Shown: piece after piece, positions 1 through 4,838 of the stretch | Position numbering within the stretch: the first letter of the stretch is position 1 | How the letters are laid out: every line of letters starts with the position of its first letter | From: an uncultured Lachnospiraceae bacterium | GTDB taxonomy: Bacteria; Bacillota; Clostridia; Lachnospirales; Lachnospiraceae | Length of the DNA stretch: 6,865 bases | Reading direction: 5' to 3' | Assembly (NCBI GenBank): GCA_946566415.1 | Contig: CAMNWW010000114.1 | Span: forward strand, 1-6,865 | Made by a program: the position numbers and the translations under genes | The notes under the pieces: generated by a model | Told to the model about the DNA's origin: nothing | Databases searched by the model: none | Seen by the model: only the letters and a program-made list of their open reading frames with translations

Positions 1-1589
1 CCGTTTTGTCTACTAGTAAGAAGCGCTTCGTTCTCCGTCTCTGTGTCAAGAATCCATCCGTAATCCCCTCCTTCGACATTCACCGTATTACCATTTCCCG
101 CCGTAAATGTCCGCTGGGTCTTATAGGTATTATATTTATCCGCTAATCCCTGCACAAACTGCGCTACCATATCCGAATGGAAAGTGACCGCCATATTCTC
201 ATCCGTAGTTACCCACTGGGAAATCACATTTCTATCTACGACTTCCTGCGCAGATCCGAACGTATAGGTAACACTCGCCGCCAGATATTGATTCATCTGA
301 GTGCACGCCGCTTCCACTTCCGGGGACTCTTTCGTATATACCGGCTTTACATAACAGGATTCTTCCGTCATATTCAATGTATCCTGAAATCCTGAAATGT
401 GCTCATTTACCTTCTGTGAGAAAACCTCTGGGTCAATCTGGCTTCCGACCTCTTCCTCTTTCGGTGCAAATTCTGTCCCGTTAAACTCCGGAATAGAGGA
501 CACCGGAGGAGTCTGGTTCTCAGCCTGCATACAAGGAAGCGCCGCAAGTACGGCGTCAAGCTGTTCCTGATTATAGGAAACTCCTATCGATGCGTTAATA
601 TCCTGCTTTTCTAACAGACCCTTCGGCCACAGAAAAGCATTCTGCTCATCCAGAAGTTTTTGAAGTTCATCGCTCTTCTCATAAGAAATAGAAATATCCG
701 TTCCTACGATAGTCTCAGTTCCTCCGTCTGACTTTTCCAAAGTCAGAGAATATCCCTGCACCTGCTGTGTCATATAATCTTCAACATCCGTGACTGATTT
801 CATACTGAAATCAACACCGTTGATCGTAGTATTATAATAAAAATGGCTCATAAAAAATACGGAAATCCCAGCGTAAGCAGCCGCCACAGTTCCCAAAACA
901 GAAAGTCCAAGTATCTTAAACACTTTTTTTCTCTTTCTTTTCCGTTCTCTTCTCTCTTCTTCTGTCATTTCTTCTTCCTGCTCGTCGTCTTCCTGCTCTT
1001 CCTCTTCCTCATATACTTCAAAACTTTCCTCATTCTCAGCATCCAGGATCGATTCAAGCTCTTCTTCATCCTCCACATTAAGAAGCGGATCAAGCTCTTC
1101 CCCGTCCTCTGCACTCAAAGTCGGTTCCAGTTCCTCCGCTCCGTCTGCACTCAAAGTCGGCTCCAATTCTTCCGCTCCATCCGCATCCAATGTGAACCCC
1201 TCTTCTGTACCGTCAAGCTCTTCCCCATCTTCTGCGTTCAGAATACTCTCTTCCTCATTTTCATTCTGTAAAACCAGCTGACTTTTGCGCCGTTTACCGC
1301 TTTTCTTCGGCGCGGTCTTTTTCACAGACCCCTTTATCACTTTTTCATTTTTTTCTCCAGCCTTGCCATCCTCTTTTTCAGGCGCTGAAAACTCACCTGC
1401 GGCTGCCTGATGATCCAGTTCATTCCCAGATATGTCATCCCTAAGAGTATTGGGTGCTTTTGTTTCCGCCTCCGTCTTCGCGATGCCTTCCTCCACATTC
1501 TGACTTTTGATGCCGCTGTCATTTTTTTCTTTCTCATCCGGTCCGCTTTCCCCCGTCTTCTCATCCTTTTTCATAACCTCGTCACTCAT
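1..1589 (-). CDS. Membrane-anchored L,D-transpeptidase/peptidoglycan-binding protein, N-terminal part (3' end outside window)
   Basis: The minus-strand frame is open from ATG at 1589 to the window edge (529 codons, no stop). Residues 1-222 are hydrophilic and very charged: a Lys/Glu-rich start, a basic patch near 89-103, acidic repeats at 117-193, then an acidic run and the basic stretch RRERKRKRKK. Residues 223-247 form one hydrophobic helix, so the tail should be cytoplasmic and the rest outside the cell. After the helix comes YYNTTINGVDF, followed by about 270 residues ending in GGDYGW (507-512). This pattern is typical of the PG_binding_4 domain that precedes the YkuD catalytic domain in clostridial L,D-transpeptidases, which make 3-3 peptidoglycan cross-links. 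The catalytic His/Cys motif would lie beyond base 1 and is not seen, so the enzymatic role is inferred. A VanW-type or other PG_binding_4 protein is possible. The start is supported by AAAAGGGAG at 1601-1609, 11 nt upstream, and a TATAAT box beyond it. Confidence 0.85.
   Translation of the reverse strand, partial: MSDEVMKKDEKTGESGPDEKEKNDSGIKSQNVEEGIAKTEAETKAPNTLRDDISGNELDHQAAAGEFSAPEKEDGKAGEKNEKVIKGSVKKTAPKKSGKRRKSQLVLQNENEEESILNAEDGEELDGTEEGFTLDADGAEELEPTLSADGAEELEPTLSAEDGEELDPLLNVEDEEELESILDAENEESFEVYEEEEEQEDDEQEEEMTEEERRERKRKRKKVFKILGLSVLGTVAAAYAGISVFFMSHFYYNTTINGVDFSMKSVTDVEDYMTQQVQGYSLTLEKSDGGTETIVGTDISISYEKSDELQKLLDEQNAFLWPKGLLEKQDINASIGVSYNQEQLDAVLAALPCMQAENQTPPVSSIPEFNGTEFAPKEEEVGSQIDPEVFSQKVNEHISGFQDTLNMTEESCYVKPVYTKESPEVEAACTQMNQYLAASVTYTFGSAQEVVDRNVISQWVTTDENMAVTFHSDMVAQFVQGLADKYNTYKTQRTFTAGNGNTVNVEGGDYGWILDTETENEALLTSRQN
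1011..1241 (-). repeat. Tandem 36-bp repeats encoding acidic 12-residue units
   Basis: Within the cytoplasmic tail of the transpeptidase-like protein, six units of 12 residues follow the pattern L-x-A-[ED]-[DG]-[GA]-E-E-L-[DE]-P-[TL]. The clearest are LDADGAEELEPT, LSADGAEELEPT and LSAEDGEELDPL. One 5-residue insert (EEGFT) separates the first unit from the rest. At DNA level, ACTCAAAGTCGG recurs exactly 36 bp apart (1113 and 1149). The last unit, before the acidic run, is degenerate. The near-identity of the central copies suggests recent duplication and possible copy-number variation. The function is unknown; a flexible, negatively charged cytoplasmic spacer or binding region is one guess. 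Confidence 0.85.
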
Positions 1590-1626
1590 AATGACTGTAA
1601 CTCCCTTTTTTGCTCAATATGTAGAC

Positions 1627-1656
1627 ATTATAATACGGAACCACTGCTAAAAACAA
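1627..1656 (-). promoter_or_regulatory. Probable sigma-A promoter for the transpeptidase-like gene
   Basis: Read on the minus strand, TTGTTT (1656-1651) is followed after 18 nt by a perfect TATAAT (1632-1627). A start site near 1620 would leave a short leader of about 30 nt containing the AAAAGGGAG ribosome binding site (1601-1609). The -10 box is strong and the -35 box is only a partial match. Confidence 0.6.
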
Positions 1657-1696
1657 TACAAAACTTTGAATTTTGCGCTTTTTCTCAATTTTTCAC

Positions 1697-1726
1697 TTGT
1701 ACACCACGCTTTCTATAAGATATAAT
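1697..1726 (+). promoter_or_regulatory. Probable sigma-A promoter for aroC
   Basis: TTGTAC (1697-1702) and a perfect TATAAT (1721-1726) are 18 nt apart on the plus strand. The predicted start is near 1733, about 238 nt before the aroC start codon, so the transcript would carry the whole inverted-repeat region as its leader. It diverges from the promoter of the transpeptidase-like gene, with about 65 bp between the two -10 boxes. The -35 match is weak. Confidence 0.55.
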
Positions 1727-1743
1727 GTCCACGAAAGCAATGA

Positions 1744-1911
1744 GCAGCGCCAAAACAGAGGAGGGCAAATCGCCTGTTTACAGGCAGATTTGACATACGC
1801 TGTTTTGATAGGGCGAACGCCCGTGAACGAGGAAGCCGAAGGCTTGCGAGTGAGCGCTGCGGGGAGAGCTTTAGTACGAATTACCCCGCCTGCGGGGCCT
1901 AAGTACTTAGC
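1744..1911 (+). other. Highly structured leader element upstream of aroC (candidate cis-regulatory RNA or dispersed palindromic repeat)
   Basis: This non-coding stretch holds several perfect inverted repeats in order. A long-range helix pairs GCAGCGC (1744-1750) with GCGCTGC (1854-1860). It encloses a hairpin with GCCTGT/ACAGGC (1772-1777/1780-1785) and an outer CAAATC/GATTTG stem, a GGGCG/CGCCC hairpin (1811-1815/1818-1822), and an AAGCC-GAA-GGCTT hairpin (1833-1845). Downstream, CCCCGC (1884-1889) pairs with GCGGGG (1892-1897) inside an AGTAC/GTACT outer stem (1873-1877/1903-1907). An upstream GCGGGG (1859-1864) could capture the same CCCCGC, giving alternative folds. No U-tract follows, so it is not a standard terminator. 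The element starts about 10 nt after the predicted transcript start. I do not recognise a named riboswitch. It could equally be a mobile or REP-like intergenic repeat. The open frame crossing it is not convincing. Confidence 0.55.
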
Positions 1912-1953
1912 GAGGTTTTCACGCGGTACGCTTCATGCATGAGGATATAAAAG

Positions 1954-1964
1954 AAAGGTCAGGT
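1954..1964 (+). promoter_or_regulatory. Ribosome binding region that fixes the aroC start at 1971
   Basis: AAAGG (1954-1958) and AGGTG (1961-1965) lie 12 and about 6 nt before ATG 1971. The in-frame ATG at 1935 has no purine-rich site before it and would add 12 residues (starting MHEDIKER) ahead of the conserved N-terminus. The downstream start is therefore chosen. Confidence 0.65.
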
Positions 1965-1970
1965 GCAAAA

Positions 1971-3083
1971 ATGTCAGGTTCTATATACGGTAAACTATTC
2001 CAAATTTCAACATGGGGAGAGTCCCATGGAAAGGGCGTCGGCGTTGTGATTGATGGATGCCCGGCAGGTCTTCCTCTTTCAGAAGAAGACATTCAGGTAT
2101 TTCTTGACCGCAGAAAGCCTGGTCAAAGCCGTTTTACCACCCATCGGAAAGAATCCGATTCTGCTGAAATCCTTTCCGGTGTCTTTGAAGGAAAGACGAC
2201 CGGCACCCCTGTCTCCGTCCTGATCCGCAATCAGGACCAGCGTTCCCGCGACTACAGTAATATTATGGACTGTTATCGTCCGGGACATGCGGATTATACC
2301 TTTGATTCTAAATATGGTTTCCGGGATTACCGGGGAGGGGGACGTTCTTCCGGGAGAGAAACCATCGCCCGGGTCGCAGGAGGCGCTGTAGCGGCAAAAA
2401 TCCTGCGTTCCCTCGGCATCGAGATCCAAGCCTATACTAAAGCAATCGGACCTGTCCTTATTCCTGAAGAGCAGTATGATTATGACGAAATCTTTAACAA
2501 TCCTTTTTATATGCCGAATGCTCTCCGTGCGAAAGAAGCGGCCGACTATCTTACAGACTGTATGGAAGCGAAAGATTCCTCAGGCGGGATCATCGAGTGC
2601 GTCATTACCGGAATGCCGGCCGGCATTGGAGAAACAGTCTTTGATAAACTGGACGCTTCCCTTGCAAAAGCGATTCTGTCCATTGGGGCAGTCAAAGGCT
2701 TTGAAATCGGGGATGGATTTGCCGCCGCCTTATCAAAAGGAAGCCTGAATAACGATGCTTTTACGGCAAAGGACGGCAATATCTGTAAACTCAGCAACCA
2801 TGCCGGGGGAACCTTGGGCGGCATGAGCGACGGCAGCCCTGTCGTATTCCGCGCCGCCGTAAAACCTACCCCTTCCATTGCTCAGGAACAGAAAACTGTA
2901 AATAAAGACGGCAGCCCTGTTTCACTCGTCATTCAAGGCCGGCACGATCCTGTCATCGTTCCGCGCGCCGTTGTCGTCGTGGAATCTATGGCGGCGATCA
3001 CTGTCGTAGACCTGCTCTTTTCCAACATGTGCGCAAGGATGGACTTTCTGGAAAGGTTTTATTGTAATACGTTTAATCTGTAA
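1971..3083 (+). CDS. aroC: Chorismate synthase (EC 4.2.3.5)
   Basis: A complete 370-residue protein of normal length for the family. It catalyses the last shikimate-pathway step in the cytoplasm, the anti-1,4-elimination of phosphate from 5-enolpyruvylshikimate-3-phosphate to chorismate, using reduced FMN. All family signatures are visible: GESHG at 16-20 with the invariant His19, GHAD at 105-108 with His106, GRSSGRETIARVAGG at 124-138, GGMSDGSPVVFR at 283-294 followed by KPTPSI, and GRHDP at 323-327 near the C-terminal AVVVVESMAA. The N-terminus SGSIYGKLFQISTWGESHG matches the usual family start and supports ATG 1971. No other shikimate genes are adjacent, so it appears to be a single-gene unit behind its own promoter and a long structured leader. 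Its stop lies 8 bp from the stop of a convergent acetyltransferase gene. The last residues (CNTFNL) look like a short extra tail. Confidence 0.98.
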   Translation: MSGSIYGKLFQISTWGESHGKGVGVVIDGCPAGLPLSEEDIQVFLDRRKPGQSRFTTHRKESDSAEILSGVFEGKTTGTPVSVLIRNQDQRSRDYSNIMDCYRPGHADYTFDSKYGFRDYRGGGRSSGRETIARVAGGAVAAKILRSLGIEIQAYTKAIGPVLIPEEQYDYDEIFNNPFYMPNALRAKEAADYLTDCMEAKDSSGGIIECVITGMPAGIGETVFDKLDASLAKAILSIGAVKGFEIGDGFAAALSKGSLNNDAFTAKDGNICKLSNHAGGTLGGMSDGSPVVFRAAVKPTPSIAQEQKTVNKDGSPVSLVIQGRHDPVIVPRAVVVVESMAAITVVDLLFSNMCARMDFLERFYCNTFNL

Positions 3084-3091
3084 CGATTGGG

Positions 3092-3610
3092 CTATTCCGA
3101 CAGAGCAATTCTATAAATATCTGCCTGTTCTCCATCAATTTCAAAGCTGCGCTCATAGACTCCGCCATTCCGGGTGATTGTTTTTACTGAAGGTTCATTC
3201 TTTTTTTCTACAGAAAGATACAGTTCGTTTATCCCCGCCTTTTTGGCAGCCTCTAATAATTGCCGCAGCATTTCCGTAGCAAAGCCTTTTCTTCTCTCTA
3301 ATGGGCGGACGCTATAACCGCAATGACCGAGATCCTTCAGAAAATCGTTCAGCGTATGCCTTAAATCAATGATTCCCACAATTCTATCCTGATCATCAAC
3401 GGCAAAGAATGTGTCTGTTATGACCCAATTGGGATTCACCGTCTCCTCTTTCGTGTTTGCGTCTATGGATCTGCACCATTCTATATAATCCTCCGTTTTA
3501 TCAAATAATTCACTTCCGTTAATGACGAATCCCCCATGATCAAAAAATTCCTGTCTGAATTCGACTGCCTGTTCTTTCTGTTCTTCTGTTGGCCTGACTA
3601 ATCGAATCAT
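3092..3610 (-). CDS. GNAT-family N-acetyltransferase (COG3981-like)
   Basis: A complete 172-residue single-domain cytoplasmic acetyltransferase that would transfer acetyl from acetyl-CoA to an amine; the substrate is unknown. The acetyl-CoA motif A is RRKGFA at 106-111, within GYSVRPLERRKGFATEML (98-115). A motif-B-like segment, NEPSVKTITRNGG, lies at 138-150. The stretch VGIIDLRHTLNDFL (78-91) resembles the 'predicted acetyltransferase' group COG3981; this is recognised from memory, not a search. It is the second gene of a minus-strand operon: its ATG is 3 nt after the stop of the YoaP-like gene. Its ribosome binding site AAGGAG (3619-3624) lies inside the last codons of that gene, 8 nt before the start, so translation is probably coupled. 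It runs convergent to aroC with an 8-bp gap and no visible terminator. A drug-modifying role is possible but not shown. Confidence 0.88.
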   Translation of the reverse strand: MIRLVRPTEEQKEQAVEFRQEFFDHGGFVINGSELFDKTEDYIEWCRSIDANTKEETVNPNWVITDTFFAVDDQDRIVGIIDLRHTLNDFLKDLGHCGYSVRPLERRKGFATEMLRQLLEAAKKAGINELYLSVEKKNEPSVKTITRNGGVYERSFEIDGEQADIYRIALSE

Positions 3611-3613
3611 TTT

Positions 3614-4369
3614 TCACACTCCTTTATCTGCTAAGATTTTATCAAATTTCTTCTCCGACAGGATTTCATGTGTCACAAACTGCCCGTCATAGAAAAGGGA
3701 AAAGGTTGTAAAGGGCGAGGGACACCTTTGCGCATCCTCTCTGGTCTGAATATGTACAGATTGAAACACAGCGTTCCTGGCCTTTGCCATCTCCTCCAGT
3801 ATCGGTACATACTTCGCCGTAAAGGGGCATTGGTTTGTATAATACAGTACAAATCCTTCCGGCATATCCTTCTGCCTGCCCACGCTGTCCCGGAAACGGG
3901 GAAAGGGAGCGTCCTCCTCAAAGGGCAAATACATCAGTTCAAAATAAGGCTCCACCGTATCCGCTGTCCGAAATCCCTTATATCCCATATACTTCGGGTC
4001 AGAGAGGAACCCCATTTTCTTTTTGGAGGACAGGATCACAAGACCCTTTTTCCCTTTCGCCTTACTGTCGCGGGTACACGCATCCAGCAGGAGGTTCGAG
4101 TATCCATGCCCCTTGAACTGTCCGGATACCCACAGACAGTCGATATACATATAGCCCTTCGCGTCAATAGGCGCCCATGCGTATTCCGCAGGGATATACT
4201 CAATGAAGCATTTCCCCCGGACATTGCCTTTTAGGAATACAAGCCCTTCGTCCAGCCTGTCTTTCAGCCAGTTCTTTTTGGACATGACCTGAATGTCTTT
4301 GTTATTGGAGATTGCACAGCAGATGTGCTCCTTTTCCATATTTTCGTGTGTCAATTTTACAAGTTCCAT
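3614..4369 (-). CDS. yoaP: YoaP-like protein: GNAT acetyltransferase fused to a C-terminal YoaP domain
   Basis: A complete 251-residue protein that matches the length and layout I recall for Bacillus subtilis YoaP. Residues 1-150 form a GNAT domain: the N-terminus is rich in HICCAI and the acetyl-CoA loop is QFKGHGY (84-90), fitting Q-x-x-G-x-G. A KKGLVILSSKKK strand (108-117 region) and a PYFELMYLPF segment close the fold. Residues about 165-250 are the YoaP-type domain. It begins EGFVLYYTNQCPF, with a single cysteine at 181, and contains TTFSLFYDGQFVTHEIL, which looks thioredoxin-like but lacks a CxxC pair. The substrate is unknown. The start is supported by AGGAGG (4379-4384), 9 nt upstream. 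It is the first gene of a two-gene operon with a second GNAT. No clear promoter is visible in the 96 bp back to tnpC, so read-through from the transposition genes is possible. Confidence 0.88.
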   Translation of the reverse strand: MELVKLTHENMEKEHICCAISNNKDIQVMSKKNWLKDRLDEGLVFLKGNVRGKCFIEYIPAEYAWAPIDAKGYMYIDCLWVSGQFKGHGYSNLLLDACTRDSKAKGKKGLVILSSKKKMGFLSDPKYMGYKGFRTADTVEPYFELMYLPFEEDAPFPRFRDSVGRQKDMPEGFVLYYTNQCPFTAKYVPILEEMAKARNAVFQSVHIQTREDAQRCPSPFTTFSLFYDGQFVTHEILSEKKFDKILADKGV

Positions 4370-4401
4370 ACTCTATTGCCTCCTATGTATAACTCGTGTA
4401 C

Positions 4402-4420
4402 CCGGGGCTGAAAGCCCCGG
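4402..4420. other. GC-rich perfect hairpin between tnpC and the yoaP-like gene
   Basis: CCGGGGCT (4402-4409) and AGCCCCGG (4413-4420) form an 8-bp stem with a 3-nt loop. No T-run follows directly on either strand: on the minus strand the next bases are GTACACG, and on the plus strand a T5 run starts only about 11 nt away. It is therefore not a typical intrinsic terminator, though it could weaken read-through from tnpC into the yoaP-like operon or sit in that operon's leader, 17 nt before the ribosome binding site. Confidence 0.5.
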
Positions 4421-4437
4421 AAATACTGTGTTTTTAT

Positions 4438-4458
4438 TTCGAGTACACCGTACTCGAA
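4438..4458. repeat. Perfect 9-3-9 palindrome beside the tnpC stop
   Basis: TTCGAGTAC (4438-4446) and GTACTCGAA (4450-4458) are perfect inverted repeats separated by ACC, 7 bp past the tnpC stop codon. They also read as 7-bp arms around a 7-bp centre, a spacing within the range of tyrosine-recombinase core sites. An operator or a plain hairpin is equally possible. A related sequence, ACTCGTGTAC, occurs at 4392-4401, so the pair brackets the GC-rich hairpin. Confidence 0.55.
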
Positions 4459-4465
4459 CTACCTA

Positions 4466-4837
4466 CTACTTTTCATATAGCAGCCGCCGAAGGGTATCTA
4501 ATTCCTGTCGAAGCCGATGGTTTTCCTCCTCCAGTTTTGCTATGCGTTTATCTTTTGCCTCTATAAGCACATCTTTCGATTTTGATGTGCGGTCATATTT
4601 TTTGTGCCATAATCCTGCTTTCGCCGCTTCCAGCGATCTCTGGCTTTCAATCTCCTTCCGTACAGCTTCATTCGTGTACAGATAGTTCTTGGATACTCCA
4701 CTTTTCAAATGAACTGTATTGAAATTGACCGGTTCTCCGTTCGCTTGTAGTTCTTTGATCGCTTTTAGCACTTTCGCCTGCGCTTCATCCGACCGTTTAC
4801 GCCAGCTCGTTTCCAGATATTTCGTTGGTTCCGCCAT
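4466..4837 (-). CDS. tnpC: Transposition accessory protein TnpC (Tn554-like, DUF6262-type)
   Basis: A complete 123-residue basic protein. Residues about 37-57 (VNFNTVHLKSGVSKNYLYTNE) look like a helix-turn-helix with the SGVSKNYLY pattern of TnpC/DUF6262 proteins. Residues 85-121 form a long charged helix with regularly spaced Leu and Ile (LIEAKDKRIAKLEEENHRLR and on), a likely coiled coil for self-association or contact with the recombinases. In Tn554, TnpC is an accessory factor that affects the efficiency or orientation of transposition and is not a catalyst. Position supports the call: its ATG is 1 nt after the tnpB stop, and its ribosome binding site GGGAGG lies inside the end of tnpB, 6 nt before the start. 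The gene ends in tandem TAG TAG stops, then the palindrome. I judge the family from layout and motif style; the helix-turn-helix alone is not specific. Confidence 0.87.
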   Translation of the reverse strand: MAEPTKYLETSWRKRSDEAQAKVLKAIKELQANGEPVNFNTVHLKSGVSKNYLYTNEAVRKEIESQRSLEAAKAGLWHKKYDRTSKSKDVLIEAKDKRIAKLEEENHRLRQELDTLRRLLYEK

Positions 4838-4838
4838 A

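Noticed and set aside
1011..1241. CRISPR array, because of regular 36-bp spacing
   Set aside because: The repeats are contiguous and coding, with no unique spacers between identical repeats.
843..1271. Plus-strand open frame of 142 codons rich in Phe and Leu
   Set aside because: It is the antisense of the acidic, Glu-rich tail of the transpeptidase-like gene; its Phe/Leu richness comes from reverse-complemented GAA/GAG codons.
1911..1930. T-box-like GCGGTAC segment in the aroC leader
   Set aside because: The T-box consensus is only roughly matched and in the wrong orientation, and there is no specifier stem or terminator arrangement.
1673..1942. Plus-strand open frame of 89 codons across the structured leader
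   Set aside because: Its start has no ribosome binding site, it starts upstream of the predicted promoter's -10 box, and its sequence is dictated by palindromes. I treat it as non-coding.
1935..1970. Upstream in-frame ATG that would extend AroC by 12 residues
   Set aside because: No purine-rich site precedes it, and the added residues fall before the conserved family N-terminus.
3668..4234. Plus-strand open frame of 188 codons opposite the yoaP-like gene
   Set aside because: No recognisable protein and no ribosome binding site; the opposite strand encodes a clear family member with good start signals.
4387..4392. TTATAC as a -10 box for the yoaP-like gene
   Set aside because: It is only 2 nt from the ribosome binding site, which would put the transcript start inside that site, and there is no -35 match.
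4402..4420. Intrinsic terminator for the tnp operon
   Set aside because: The stem is strong, but no T-run follows it on the minus strand, so I list it only as a hairpin.
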